52,856 nucleotides of DNA, taken from positions 1 through 52,856 of IMG/VR virus record IMGVR_UViG_3300042691_021002. One strand, written 5' to 3'. The translations under genes and the position numbers were made by a program. The notes under the pieces are model-generated. The model was not told where the DNA came from. It did not search any database and worked only from the letters and a program-made list of their open reading frames with translations. Positions 37,391 through 47,686 of the stretch are shown here, piece after piece (the stretch's first letter is position 1; every line of letters begins with the position of its first letter). Source of the DNA: a virus.

Positions 37391-40198
37391 TTACCTATAT
37401 CTGTTTACACCAGTTGAAGGTGGACTAACTGGAGTCTGCACCTTCGGAGTAACTGGAGCCTGATTACTTTCTGTAGAACCCTGAGTCGGAGGTGAGCCAG
37501 AAAACGGAGTCATCGCTCTAGATTTTTCTCTTCGCCTCAGATCACTAGCCCTATCAACACCAAATAACTCCTGAAATGGATAAATAACATTTCTCCACCA
37601 CCAATATGGATTGTTATCTTGCTCATAATCGGCTATGTCAGATGGAGTTGCCCCTTGCCCAAAGTACGAATCTATCATTTGACTTGCTATCAACTCTTGC
37701 TGCTCTGCTGGCAATCTTGAAAATTGACTGTTATTCTTTAGCTTTTCCCTGTATGCAGCAATTCTTTCAGCCGTAGGTCTAGTGTCGTTTTCAATCCTAT
37801 CCGGCGATGGAACCCAACTAGGTATCGCGACTTGATCAGAACCAAAGCCGCCACTGTTACCCACCCCTGAACCCATAATGTAATTATCGAAAGTCTGAAG
37901 CCTTCTTTGCTTTTCTATATCTGGAACATCAGATACAAGTATTTGCTGACGAATTGCCTCATTTTGTTTTATCTTATCAATATCAGCCCTTGACTTCATT
38001 ATATCCTTTTGCCCTTCAACATACTGCCTCTCTCTTTCTGGGGCAGTTTGTGCCATGTATGATGGACCGTAATTACCAAACGCTTGATTTGGATCTTGCA
38101 TAGCGGCCAACGACATCAGGGCATTGAATCCATCCTGCCCACCACCAATAGCACCGCGACCCGCCACAAGGTTTCGCAACTGCTGAGAAGCGCCAGCCGC
38201 ATCAGCCGCAGCTTGGCGACGATTAGCAGCCATCTCTAGTCGGGTCTTCGTTTGATTCGCTAAGTCTTGTGACCTCGCTTCACGCTTAGCATTGATGCGA
38301 TCGCGATACACAGGGTTAGTCGCCATGTTCATCTTGTGTCTATAGAACTGAATCTCAGAGGGAGTCATTGCCTTAAGATCTTCGCGCTGGAAATTCCCGA
38401 TATTGGGATTGGATCCTGACTGAGGATTCGGGAACATGCCAGCGTCCTGCAAAGCCGAAAACTTTTGCTGATCCTCTCTGCGTCGATCCTGATTGGCAAA
38501 AGCCAAGAGATCCGGTTCCGGCATGTAGCGAATTAAGCCATCGGGACTTGGACCTCCCATAGCATCCTCTGCTCTCTTACGTCTTTCTTCTTGGTCAGCA
38601 CGAGCCGCCGCAGCAGCAGGTCCACCATCACCCAAAGGACGATTCTGGTTTTCCATAATTGCAGCATCACTTGGCAATGCACCCATGCCGGAACTAAAAA
38701 AGCCGGAACGTCTTTGCGATGGAGTTGCATAGTAACCCCTTTTGTCATAAAGATTGTTGGCCACAGTATTTTCTGCATCGATCCGACCTAAGCGAGAAGC
38801 ATCTTCAATATTCTCTGCAATACGATCACTAATTATCTTGCCCATGCTTTCACGTGGCTGTGCAGCCAATCGACGAGCCTCTGCATTGAAATCTGTCAAT
38901 GCATCTTCTGGAGTCTGCTGTCTCATAGGATTTGACAAAGACGACATATTACCTTGCGGTGCCGACGCTCCAAACATTTGCTGAAGCAATGGCGATTGAG
39001 GTGCAGCAGGTAAAGGTGCGCCTGCGCCAGGCACTGCTGGAGTAGCCGAAGACGGAGGAATTGTTTTCTCAGGACGTGTAACTCCATAACGATGGCGGCG
39101 TGCAAACCCATCGATCATGGAGTAGTCCGGTGGGCTGTAGAGCTTAATATTTCCATAATATGGATATATCTTATCGTACCCATCACCGTTCATAAACAAG
39201 TTCAGACCTTGCCTCACATCATAATCTAGACTTTCGTTGTCCGTACTATTTATATTCTGCACCCACGGATCATCTCCAGTCTTGTCAACATAAGGCTCTG
39301 TGCTTGGTGGAGGCGCAGGTGCCTCACCATAATCCGGAGCAAAAGCACGCCCTGAAGTAGCACTATCTGTCGACAATGGAGCAGAAGTAATCCGATCGCT
39401 ATTTGGGCTAAACGCTTTTTTGTAATAAGGTATAGTGTTCTTGGCAAAAAAATCATCAAGCTGAGCATTCGGCATCTCATTGATTGCAGCGACCCACTGA
39501 TTATTCTCCTCACTTCCAACCGGAGAGCCAGTGCGTCTTGCGGCTTGGCGCGATAAAAAGCCGTTGTACGAATTAAAGTATCCATCAGTAGACCGCATAA
39601 ATTGCCGAGGCATTGTACGAGACGCGTCATTCTTGCTATCAAACACAGAACCTCGCTGGAAGCCACTCGCTACAGGAATCGCAAAGTCATTGATGTTATT
39701 ACTGCCACCACCGAGCGGTATTTTGAAAGCCCCACCTTTATCAATCATCTCTCTCTTTGACATCGCAGGCGCATCAGGGTTAAACCTATACAACAAATCA
39801 TCATATTGTGGCTGCGTAGTTGAACTACTACCTCTCCCTGGCAAAAACGGCATCTGCTGCTGCCTACCCGAACCATAAGCAGACGGCGATGGCTGCGCAT
39901 TAGATGAGCGGCTTTGATTGCCTCCGGACATATAGTTGCTAATAGCGCTTCTGGCATCGGCCATATCTCTCTTAGGCATGTAGTATTCATCGTAGGGGCT
40001 TTGTGGTCGCAGCGGACTCATAGGATTGCCGCTTGGCTTAAAGGTAAGCAAGCCCTGCAATGGATTCTGATTACCCATGCCAGACTGAGAGCCAGGACGA
40101 CTCCCACCAAAGCTCATCGCATTGTTGCTTCTGTACTGAGACTGCTGAGGTCTTTCCATGCTTGGCATGCGATTCATCGGATCATTTAATCTTGTCAT
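37391..40198 (-). CDS. large disordered virion-associated protein
   Basis: 935 aa. The first 450 residues are Ser/Gln/Pro/Gly-rich and probably disordered; about 450-800 is helical and charged with Arg/Gln-rich stretches (RREDQQKFSALQDAGMF, KREARSQDLANQTKTRLEMA); the C-terminus is again Pro-rich. No enzymatic motif. By length, composition and place beside the polyvalent protein it could be an internal or ejected virion protein, or a scaffold; not recognised. Confidence 0.65.
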   Translation of the reverse strand: MTRLNDPMNRMPSMERPQQSQYRSNNAMSFGGSRPGSQSGMGNQNPLQGLLTFKPSGNPMSPLRPQSPYDEYYMPKRDMADARSAISNYMSGGNQSRSSNAQPSPSAYGSGRQQQMPFLPGRGSSSTTQPQYDDLLYRFNPDAPAMSKREMIDKGGAFKIPLGGGSNNINDFAIPVASGFQRGSVFDSKNDASRTMPRQFMRSTDGYFNSYNGFLSRQAARRTGSPVGSEENNQWVAAINEMPNAQLDDFFAKNTIPYYKKAFSPNSDRITSAPLSTDSATSGRAFAPDYGEAPAPPPSTEPYVDKTGDDPWVQNINSTDNESLDYDVRQGLNLFMNGDGYDKIYPYYGNIKLYSPPDYSMIDGFARRHRYGVTRPEKTIPPSSATPAVPGAGAPLPAAPQSPLLQQMFGASAPQGNMSSLSNPMRQQTPEDALTDFNAEARRLAAQPRESMGKIISDRIAENIEDASRLGRIDAENTVANNLYDKRGYYATPSQRRSGFFSSGMGALPSDAAIMENQNRPLGDGGPAAAAARADQEERRKRAEDAMGGPSPDGLIRYMPEPDLLAFANQDRRREDQQKFSALQDAGMFPNPQSGSNPNIGNFQREDLKAMTPSEIQFYRHKMNMATNPVYRDRINAKREARSQDLANQTKTRLEMAANRRQAAADAAGASQQLRNLVAGRGAIGGGQDGFNALMSLAAMQDPNQAFGNYGPSYMAQTAPERERQYVEGQKDIMKSRADIDKIKQNEAIRQQILVSDVPDIEKQRRLQTFDNYIMGSGVGNSGGFGSDQVAIPSWVPSPDRIENDTRPTAERIAAYREKLKNNSQFSRLPAEQQELIASQMIDSYFGQGATPSDIADYEQDNNPYWWWRNVIYPFQELFGVDRASDLRRREKSRAMTPFSGSPPTQGSTESNQAPVTPKVQTPVSPPSTGVNRYR

Positions 40199-40206
40199 GG
40201 CACTTC

Positions 40207-40560
40207 TCAGTTAGAAAAGACTTTGTACGAAACATCAACCGCCGCAGTATTGGCAGCGCAGTAAATGGCATTGTTTGCAACACGAAACGGAAAGCACTCA
40301 CCTGCGTTGATTCGGAAGCCACGCTGACCGGCAACAGTACCCACCGTGATGTAATTGGTTGTGTCAAGATTCTTAATCCAGACAATCCCAACAGAGCTAA
40401 CATCTCCAAGGACTAACTGCTCCTCAACCGTTCCGATATTCTGACGGCCACTCATACGGGCCGTACCAGATACCGTGATGCTGGTACCATCGGAAACCTG
40501 ATCGACATCACCACCCTTGGAATAGCTCAACCCAATTTGCAGACTCAATTCATTTGCCAT
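40207..40560 (-). CDS. small virion/tail-associated beta protein
   Basis: 117 aa. ANELSLQIGLSYSKGGDV, 'SGTARMSGRQNIGTVEEQLVLGD' and 'WIKNLDTTNYITVG ... INAGECFPFRV' match a small all-beta family that is widespread in tailed phages next to tail or fibre genes. Likely a decoration or fibre-associated protein. GAGGAC precedes the ATG. Confidence 0.75.
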   Translation of the reverse strand: MANELSLQIGLSYSKGGDVDQVSDGTSITVSGTARMSGRQNIGTVEEQLVLGDVSSVGIVWIKNLDTTNYITVGTVAGQRGFRINAGECFPFRVANNAIYCAANTAAVDVSYKVFSN

Positions 40561-40599
40561 AGCACAGTCCTCCCTGTATTATTCCATTGCATTTGTTTT

Positions 40600-41241
40600 T
40601 TACTTGACAGCCAATCTTGCATACCATTCGGTGTCATCGGGCGACTTCATCTGATACTGACTATGCGGGCAGCCAGTGTCGCTCCACCTAAACACATACG
40701 TTGGCTCTCCTAGCTGACACGGATCTCCGCAAGTGGTATTTGCTTTCCAGTAGTTCAAGCTTTGCTGATCGAAGTCAGCACGCTCCGTCTGGACAAAACC
40801 ACCTAGCCTTGAGAATTCCATGCAGCGAATCGCCAGCGAAGCCCAGAACCTACCACCACTGGCTTCCTTTTCCATCTTGCCGGTGTACGTACTCCACACC
40901 GTCGATGGATAGCTCATGTTGTGATTATTTAGTATCTGCGAGTGAAACAGCAGGTGATTCGGCAGATAGATGTCATCGTCATCCCAAAGGGCTATAGCAT
41001 CAAAGTCACCAAAACGCTCAGACAGCTTGAGCATCTTGTTGTATTTAGCAACAATCCCTGGCTCTCGCTCCGTGGTTGTGATGATCGCCATGTCATCATC
41101 TACCTCCTCGTTGAGCGTACCCAGATCATCGTAGATCAGAAGAAACGCATCCGAGTGAGCCTGGCTTCTGAAGCAAGCAACTGATTGCTGGATTAAATGC
41201 TGCGGTCGATTATAGGTCGGGCAGAGACAAAGAAATCTCAC
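40600..41241 (-). CDS. glycosyltransferase family 2-like (GT-A)
   Basis: 213 aa from GTG 41241 with GGAGG upstream; the longer frame lacks a site. 'RFLCLCPTYNRPQHLIQQSVACF' is the GT2 nucleotide-sugar entry, and ALWDDDDIYLPNHL (about residue 95) holds the DxD metal motif. It overlaps the methyltransferase stop by 4 nt (GTGA). Together with the next two genes it forms a sugar-modifying cassette between virion genes. Substrate unknown. Confidence 0.8.
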   Translation of the reverse strand: MRFLCLCPTYNRPQHLIQQSVACFRSQAHSDAFLLIYDDLGTLNEEVDDDMAIITTTEREPGIVAKYNKMLKLSERFGDFDAIALWDDDDIYLPNHLLFHSQILNNHNMSYPSTVWSTYTGKMEKEASGGRFWASLAIRCMEFSRLGGFVQTERADFDQQSLNYWKANTTCGDPCQLGEPTYVFRWSDTGCPHSQYQMKSPDDTEWYARLAVK

Positions 41242-41834
41242 TGGATACCTCCGTCGTAAAACCAAATACTTCCTGGGCCTTTCTGAGCATCAGGAAGCAC
41301 CTCAGCCAAGACTTCAGAAACTCCAGGCCAGTGACGATCGTGACCGCAAAGCAAGCCAATAGGACTGATTAACTCTTTCCATTTCAGCAAGTCGCTACGA
41401 AACGAATCGGTATCATGAGCCCCATCCAAAAATATCATGTCGGCACCACCACGATCCGCCAGGATAGGACGCAGAAAATCGGCAGCCCTCTCCGATGACA
41501 TAATCAGTGGAACGCACTTACCTTGGTCAATCATCTCCATGAGATTCTGCATTGCTTTGGTCATCACCTCGCTACGACCTGTTCCGGTCTGCATAATCGA
41601 ATGAGCGTTTGCTAGCTCCTCCGGAGAACCCTGCCAGTGATCTACAGCGTAGACAATACCAGTAGTACCAAGGCACATCGCCGTAGTGCTCCTGCCTTGC
41701 CATACACCTACCTCTACAATCAGAGATGCTTTCCTGGCTTGCTCGTAAAGCCAAAGTAACTCATCGTCGTACATCCAGCCTTGAATTGGCTTGCACTTAT
41801 TTAGAACCTCATCACTAGCTATTCTTGCAATCAT
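41238..41834 (-). CDS. SAM-dependent methyltransferase (Methyltransf_24-like)
   Basis: 198 aa from ATG 41834 (GGGAGGG upstream, ATGA overlap). 'LIVEVGVWQGRSTTAMCLG' is motif I, 'VYAVDHWQGS' the acidic ribose-binding strand, and 'ADMIFLDGAHD' the D-G-x-H motif of the cephalosporin hydroxylase/Methyltransf_24 group. Such enzymes often modify sugars or small molecules. It lies between two glycosyltransferase genes. Confidence 0.8.
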   Translation of the reverse strand: MIARIASDEVLNKCKPIQGWMYDDELLWLYEQARKASLIVEVGVWQGRSTTAMCLGTTGIVYAVDHWQGSPEELANAHSIMQTGTGRSEVMTKAMQNLMEMIDQGKCVPLIMSSERAADFLRPILADRGGADMIFLDGAHDTDSFRSDLLKWKELISPIGLLCGHDRHWPGVSEVLAEVLPDAQKGPGSIWFYDGGIQ

Positions 41835-43807
41835 AACTTGCACCCTCCCTGACATCCTTCTTTGGTGCAGGTCTGCTTGCACTCAGCCCGACGAATCGCT
41901 TCGCGTATCAGCGATCCATGTATGTCTGTTGGATCGATCTTCCAGGCTAGATTCCAAGTCGTTGGATTAAGCACGTTGATCGCTGCAACGCGCAGGTAAT
42001 CTGTCCATGACCAGTTCGTTGCATTCTGGTTGACCTGATTCAAGATCCACTGGAAGTTCTGAGGATCGCGACAGCCCTCAACTCCCCAGATGTCCATCTG
42101 GTTTGCTGTTGCCTTGCACGAACAGTTAGGTTTGTCTGTCACGCCAATGTCCTTGAGCATCTCAAACATCTCAGTGCCAGGACCAAATCCAGGCGGCCAC
42201 AACCATATAGCTTCCTTAGGCCGATCCTCTGGATTTTTCGCAAGCACAGTGAGCCCGTACTGATTTTTGTTGTGGTGTGATATGAACCACAAACCTTTTT
42301 CAATGAGCGGACGGATAGCAGAATACAGACCTCCCTGCCCATCGTCACCTGTAAACCCATTGGTCTCAGTATCGTGAAACACAATGTACTTACGAACGTG
42401 ATCTTTCCACAACGCAAGCTCTTTCATTGCCCTGTTAGCATTGTGCCGTGTGTCGATGAACAACAGATCGACTTCTTGAGTAGGAAGCGGAATGTCATTT
42501 AGGCTACCAACAGCCATAGACAATTCTGTATTGCCGTCTTTCAGTCTCTCTAAGACATCTAGGATCGCATCATTTTCTTCCTGATAGCTAATCATCTTCT
42601 TTGGCTTAGCTGCTAAGAGTGCTACTGTACTCTCTCGTCGCTTAGTCATCTCAGCTACATACTCACACTTTTCAGCCAAAGCACGCAAGGTTGGCATATG
42701 CTCATTCAAGTCGCGAGGCTGCTGCGAAACCCACCTATACACCTCCTCCAGGCTGTAGGTGTTTGTAGGCTGTGGTTGCAAAACTGGTCGACCACTAGCA
42801 CTGGTTAGAACAGCCGAGTTCACCGTGAAGTTGACTGGATCGGCAACAATCTTCTCCCAGACTCCTGGCTTCATTCCTTGAGAAGCGAAGTGGGATCGAA
42901 TCTCCTCTAGGTCTCTGCCTAACTCCAAGAAGCCAAGAACGTAATTGCGAATCTTATCCTCTTGAGTCAGTGTGTATCTGACACCGTTCGGCCTAGCAAA
43001 CCGATGGTTCCAAACCAAGAATGGTAAGCACATGGTCTTGTGTCCATGCTTACGGTACTTCTCGTGGATATAACCTTCCTCGCCACCAAACGCTCGAAAG
43101 TGTTCATTGAATCCAAGCCATGCTTCTTTGCGACATGTAAACAGTCCGAGCCCTTGAGCAGGTATCTCAAACGGTTCATCGTCTGGGCTACCAGCAGCCA
43201 GCTTGTAGCCTCTGGCAAGTAACTCCTGAACCGAACCAAAGTAGTCAAGCTTAGGTAAGCCCCACTCCTCTGGAACAGGAGTCATCTCTGGGTTCAAAAT
43301 AAAGTAGCCAGCTTTATTTTGTTCGATTTCGTGAACTGTAAAGTAACCATGTTCACACTTCCACGCTGTTCCCCAGATGCCCCACATCTGATCTCGCCAC
43401 CTGAGATCGAAGTGAGTGTAGGACCAATTAAGCTGATCTAGGATCATTGGCCCCTGGTAAAGATCGATAGTGTCTGGATGCTGACGATACCACTGCTTGA
43501 GCCGAGATATTGCTTGAGATGCCAACAGAATGTGACAGTCCATGCACAACACAATGTCGCCGGTCGCTTCTTTGAAGACTCGCTCTCGCGTTTGCGTTGT
43601 ACCACTGGCTCCCTGCATTGGTATGTATCGAACACCAGTTGACTCACAGAAGTTCTTGACAGCGTTACCCTGAGCAGTTCCAGGGCTATTGTCCACAACT
43701 ATGATTTCATCATCGGGAGATAACCCCTGATGCATCCTCAAAGACTGGATGGTAAAAAACACACCATCGAAGTCCTCATACGTTGCCATTCCAATAGTCA
43801 GTTTCAT
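41831..43807 (-). CDS. glycosyltransferase-methyltransferase fusion protein
   Basis: 658 aa. Residues 1-330 are a GT2 glycosyltransferase: 'MKLTIGMATYEDFDGVFFTI', 'IIVVDNSPGT', and DIVLCMDCHILL with the DxD (D-C near residue 95-97). A second domain (about 400-540) has 'VDLLFIDTRHNANRAMKEL' and 'KYIVFHDTE', the D-x-x-H end of a Methyltransf_24 domain, but the SAM-binding GxGxG half is not evident, so it may be inactive or incomplete. The C-terminus is Cys-rich (CKQTCTKEGCQGGCKL), perhaps zinc-binding. Large size and fusion suit dedicated modification of a virion glycan. Confidence 0.75.
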   Translation of the reverse strand: MKLTIGMATYEDFDGVFFTIQSLRMHQGLSPDDEIIVVDNSPGTAQGNAVKNFCESTGVRYIPMQGASGTTQTRERVFKEATGDIVLCMDCHILLASQAISRLKQWYRQHPDTIDLYQGPMILDQLNWSYTHFDLRWRDQMWGIWGTAWKCEHGYFTVHEIEQNKAGYFILNPEMTPVPEEWGLPKLDYFGSVQELLARGYKLAAGSPDDEPFEIPAQGLGLFTCRKEAWLGFNEHFRAFGGEEGYIHEKYRKHGHKTMCLPFLVWNHRFARPNGVRYTLTQEDKIRNYVLGFLELGRDLEEIRSHFASQGMKPGVWEKIVADPVNFTVNSAVLTSASGRPVLQPQPTNTYSLEEVYRWVSQQPRDLNEHMPTLRALAEKCEYVAEMTKRRESTVALLAAKPKKMISYQEENDAILDVLERLKDGNTELSMAVGSLNDIPLPTQEVDLLFIDTRHNANRAMKELALWKDHVRKYIVFHDTETNGFTGDDGQGGLYSAIRPLIEKGLWFISHHNKNQYGLTVLAKNPEDRPKEAIWLWPPGFGPGTEMFEMLKDIGVTDKPNCSCKATANQMDIWGVEGCRDPQNFQWILNQVNQNATNWSWTDYLRVAAINVLNPTTWNLAWKIDPTDIHGSLIREAIRRAECKQTCTKEGCQGGCKL

Positions 43808-43816
43808 AATGCCTCG

Positions 43817-46800
43817 CTAAAAACCTGGGGGAGGTGACGGGGGAGATCCTGTAGTTCCAGCGCTAGTTGTCGTAGTGCTGGTGCTAGTACTTGTGCTTGT
43901 TGTTGGCGCCGCAGTCGTCGTAGTCGTTGTCGTAGTCTGGCAAGAGCATGTCGTGCAATTCCACACCGAACCAGGAGCACATGATGGACTTGGCATAGTA
44001 GCTTGAGGGCATGAGCAGTCTGTGTAGCAGCATGCACATGGGCAAGCTGTTGTGGTTGTGCTTGTACTTGTCGATGTACTGGTACTTGTGCTAGTCGAAG
44101 TTGAAGTAGAAGTACTTGTGCTAGTCGTCGTGGCAGAAGTCGTTGTGCTTGGTGATGCACAAGTAACACCGGCACAGGTTGTTCCAGCCCCCATGAAGGT
44201 ATGACCAGCCGCCTGACAATATGCCTGCGTCACCCCCTGATAACACGCACCCGTTGATGGAATACAACATGCGCCATTTTGCGAGGAACAGTAATTGACG
44301 CTGGCACAAGTACTGCCATTACCTTGATATGTTCCGCCAACGGATGTGCAACTAGATTGGCTTCTTTCAGAACACCCGCCTATCGGCATACAGCACGCAC
44401 CAATTGGAGTTGTCGTTGTCGGGCTAGCTGTAGTGCTGGATGTGGTTGTGTAGTACCGACAAGAAACACCAAGTACTTGGCAGTCATCAGTCCCTGGAGT
44501 ACTTGGTGCCGAACTGCAACCGCAAGATCCGCACTGGTCAGATATCAGCACCCAAGAGCTTGCGGCACTATTCCAGCGATAACGGCATGGGCCTGGGCAA
44601 GGATCTGGAGTTGTACTTGTGGTCGAAGAAGTTGTCGTGCTAGGTGCAACTGTCGTATAGCAAATATCGCAGGGACTAGGAGGCTGAGAGGTCGTTGTAG
44701 TTGTGGTGGGTAAAGGAGTAGTCGCTTCGCGAACACATGGAGTCGTTATGTAAAGACCACACGGACATGTATCACTATCCGTTGGATAAGAGCACCTACA
44801 ATCTCCTGAGGTAAAGCAGTCACTATTTTTTTGATCGTACCACCACCCTCTACCCTCTCCTAAGCAAACCCATTCGCATTTACCAACACAAGGCTGAGGT
44901 GGAGGAGGTGGAGGATCAGGAGGATCAGGAGTAGGTATGCAAAATGTAGTAACGCACGTACAAATTTCTAATTGTCCAGTATACGGATTGCATGGGCATG
45001 ACGGGTCGCACTTGTTTTCAAGCGTGATTGTTCCATTAGGCAGCAGACACCATTCACAACCATCGCTACAGTTTGGGCTGAGGCTAGTAGTGGTAGTAGT
45101 TGAGGTTGAACAATCACATGGCGTCGTCGAAGTGGTAGATCCAGCCGAGGTAGTCGTGCTTGTGGTTGACGAAGTTGTTGAAGACGTGCAGGCATTATCT
45201 ACTGTAAAGTTACGATCGCAGTAGGTCGTCGTGCAGTCACCTACGGTAATTGGGCAGAACGTAGGAGGAACACACTCACAATTACCACCCGAAGTTGTTG
45301 AAGTCGGAGTGGGAGTTAAGGTCGTCGTCGCACACGGATGAGCCGTCGTAGTCGATGTAGTCGCACCAGGGCTAGTGCTAGACGTTGACGTAGAAGTCGA
45401 TGTCGATGTTGTGCTATTAGAGCAAGTATTCTCATCGATTACCCATACCAAGCCATCGTTACTAATCCACTTGCACGTTCCCTGACAAGTCGAAGGTATA
45501 GGAGGAACCAGTGTGGTGGTTGTCGTGGTAGCAACCGTACCACCCTTCTCCACTATGAAATACTCGCCACTGTAAAAATCCAGACTAGCAACCACCCAAG
45601 TACCGACAGCCACTGCCGACGTACCTATATGGCTCAAGGTGACTATCTCGTAGGGTATCTCTGATAAAGAACTTCCTGGTTTTTGGTAGACCTGAGCCTT
45701 ACCCCTGGCTGGAGTTTCGCCAGTCTGAGCCGCTATCGATTCGATCGTCTTGCATACAAGCGTCTTACTGACATCCCACTCATCGTTCCTGGGACTAGGA
45801 AGGCTTATCTCAAAGTCTTCATACTGCTCAATCGTTGTGGTAACACCAATACGACGAGTCATCTGATAACAAACGTGACTGACTTCTTCGCCAGGATGAA
45901 CTAAGACCACCCCTGCGTACACACGCATATTGCGTGAATGATTCGCGCGAGCAACACCCCTTATCGTCCTTGCTAAGTCATCGCGTCGGTAGTTAAGCTG
46001 AACCAAGTTCTTTATAGTAGATGTCTCGGAACAGTATTTGGTTCGCGAGGTATCGGTAACGTAATGAACCGAGCCCAGCTTCGCCCCTGGCAGACCCGTA
46101 TACACACTGGCTTTCGAGCCATACTCATCTGCCGATAAAGGCAAGCGAAAACTAAGTGCAGTGCGTGACGGCCTAAACGAAACACCTACCGATGCAGGAG
46201 CATTGCCACCATTGATACCGACAGGATTGTCACCATCCCACAGCAGTTTATCCCTGCTCTGCTGTAGAATAATTGCAAGGTTAGCTTGGGTGCCATCTCT
46301 AGTTAAAAAAGAGTAGGTACCATTGGTCGGATTGAAGTAGCCAACATGACCACTCGCAGAGAGTATCTTGTGGATACAACTCCAAACCGTATCACCTTCG
46401 CACCAGATATTCTCAGCGTAACTAGCTGGAGTCGTAGCTAGCGTTGGGCACACCACACTGGCTCCCTTGTGGAAGCTAGGCATCGCCTCCCAATACTGAG
46501 CAATAACTTGCTGATACGTGTAGGTGCTGTTGTTCGGCCAGATCTCCTCTTCCCATGTATTGGCAATCACTGCCGCTGGAGTTTTGGCAACGGTCGTAAC
46601 CATGTGCCTGGGATCTTTAAGCGTCACAAAGAACAACTGGCTTGGCGAATCATCCTGGCCTATTGCTTCGACATTCGTAATCGTCCAGTAGTTGGACGTA
46701 AACAGAATATTATCTCTGTCATCCAGAATCTCAATCTCATGCGATACAGCATTAACGCCAATGAGATCCAGAGTCTGCTTGCTGATTATGAGATAAGCTT

Positions 46801-46936
46801 CAGAGGGGCGCTCACCCCGATAGAGATGGATAGAGCCAGCCTTGCTGAAATAACCCTGAGAATATCTCGCAAGAGGTTCTAACCGAACTTCGGCTGGATC
46901 GATGCAGTATTGACCGTCAATCCTAAAGTACGTCAC
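43817..46936 (-). CDS. mucin-like tail protein
   Basis: 1039 aa. Residues 1-465 are a folded tail or tail-hub-like domain, beta-rich with aromatic strands (FRIDGQYCIDPAEVRLEPLA, 'SNYWTITNVEAIGQDD'). Residues about 465-1039 alternate Thr/Ser runs with Cys-rich modules, including 'GACCMPIGGCSERSQSSC' and 'GACCIPSTGACYQGVTQAYC', each followed by GGTYQG- or GHTFMG-type segments. This planctomycete-style module set and the Thr/Ser runs look like a mucin: a likely O-glycan carrier. The glycosyltransferase cassette starts 10 bp downstream. Confidence 0.7.
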   Translation of the reverse strand: MTYFRIDGQYCIDPAEVRLEPLARYSQGYFSKAGSIHLYRGERPSEAYLIISKQTLDLIGVNAVSHEIEILDDRDNILFTSNYWTITNVEAIGQDDSPSQLFFVTLKDPRHMVTTVAKTPAAVIANTWEEEIWPNNSTYTYQQVIAQYWEAMPSFHKGASVVCPTLATTPASYAENIWCEGDTVWSCIHKILSASGHVGYFNPTNGTYSFLTRDGTQANLAIILQQSRDKLLWDGDNPVGINGGNAPASVGVSFRPSRTALSFRLPLSADEYGSKASVYTGLPGAKLGSVHYVTDTSRTKYCSETSTIKNLVQLNYRRDDLARTIRGVARANHSRNMRVYAGVVLVHPGEEVSHVCYQMTRRIGVTTTIEQYEDFEISLPSPRNDEWDVSKTLVCKTIESIAAQTGETPARGKAQVYQKPGSSLSEIPYEIVTLSHIGTSAVAVGTWVVASLDFYSGEYFIVEKGGTVATTTTTTLVPPIPSTCQGTCKWISNDGLVWVIDENTCSNSTTSTSTSTSTSSTSPGATTSTTTAHPCATTTLTPTPTSTTSGGNCECVPPTFCPITVGDCTTTYCDRNFTVDNACTSSTTSSTTSTTTSAGSTTSTTPCDCSTSTTTTTSLSPNCSDGCEWCLLPNGTITLENKCDPSCPCNPYTGQLEICTCVTTFCIPTPDPPDPPPPPPQPCVGKCEWVCLGEGRGWWYDQKNSDCFTSGDCRCSYPTDSDTCPCGLYITTPCVREATTPLPTTTTTTSQPPSPCDICYTTVAPSTTTSSTTSTTPDPCPGPCRYRWNSAASSWVLISDQCGSCGCSSAPSTPGTDDCQVLGVSCRYYTTTSSTTASPTTTTPIGACCMPIGGCSERSQSSCTSVGGTYQGNGSTCASVNYCSSQNGACCIPSTGACYQGVTQAYCQAAGHTFMGAGTTCAGVTCASPSTTTSATTTSTSTSTSTSTSTSTSTSTSTSTTTTACPCACCYTDCSCPQATMPSPSCAPGSVWNCTTCSCQTTTTTTTTAAPTTSTSTSTSTTTTSAGTTGSPPSPPPGF

Positions 46937-46939
46937 GCA

Positions 46940-47686
46940 TTACCTCAGCGTTGGCAAAATCAAAGAAGGATTGGGGAGTATGTAGTGATACGTCCAGTGA
47001 ACCGTATAAACCATGTAGCCCTGTGCGTATCTCTTCGGACTGTCCCTCTGGATAACCGTTTTGTCGCCCAGCAAATAAGGTCTTGAGTAAAGAGGCGAGG
47101 GAGGAATCGGATACGCATCAATCGCCTGCATGTGCCCAGAGTGGCTGTAGTAAACAAAACTTTGAGCGTTTCTTATTTGAAACCCAGGAGATCCAAAGCG
47201 AGTGTTGTACCACTCCACAACAGGCCCACCGTCACCAACCTGCTGAATCCTATCCTGATATTCGATGATCTGGCTGTACGAGTTCTTAAACAGTGCAGTG
47301 ATACCAATCGTAAAGGTACGTTTCGTTGCGTACTCATTACCGTCACCCATTGGCCAGTTGCGGTGACTGATGACATTACCAGTCACATTGTCAGGGTGAT
47401 TGTTTGGAAGCACATGAGGAGTTGGCAAACCATTGTCTTGATAGAAGCCAGCGTCTTTGTAGTCGTCCTTGTACGCATTGATTAAGGTGTTGATCTTATT
47501 GGTCAGATTGGCTTGGCAAGCCACCTTATCTGTGATACCGTCATCGACGTACAACTCACCTTCAAGGTGCATTGAGTAGTGCGTACCCAGTCTAAACCCT
47601 TGCTGATTGCGCTGCGGTACAATCTGAAAGTGAGCTAAAGTCACTTCATTTGCGGGATGCTGATAGTTGCCGTATCGAAAATACAT
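46940..47686 (-). CDS. tail protein
   Basis: 248 aa, aromatic, beta-rich, no signal peptide. The N-terminus (MYFRYGNYQHPANEVTLAHF) and 'HLEGELYVDDGITDKVACQA' are of the kind found in distal tail or baseplate proteins of planctomycete phages. Overlaps the upstream gene by one base (TAATG-type). Position between tail tube and mucin-like protein supports a tail role. Confidence 0.6.
   Translation of the reverse strand: MYFRYGNYQHPANEVTLAHFQIVPQRNQQGFRLGTHYSMHLEGELYVDDGITDKVACQANLTNKINTLINAYKDDYKDAGFYQDNGLPTPHVLPNNHPDNVTGNVISHRNWPMGDGNEYATKRTFTIGITALFKNSYSQIIEYQDRIQQVGDGGPVVEWYNTRFGSPGFQIRNAQSFVYYSHSGHMQAIDAYPIPPSPLYSRPYLLGDKTVIQRDSPKRYAQGYMVYTVHWTYHYILPNPSLILPTLR

Noticed and set aside
43850-45480. 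Repetitive GTCGTAGT/TGTCGTTG stretches that look like a repeat array
   Set aside because: They are the codons of the Thr/Ser runs in the mucin-like tail gene on the minus strand. Repeat lengths are irregular and there are no spacers, so this is not CRISPR.
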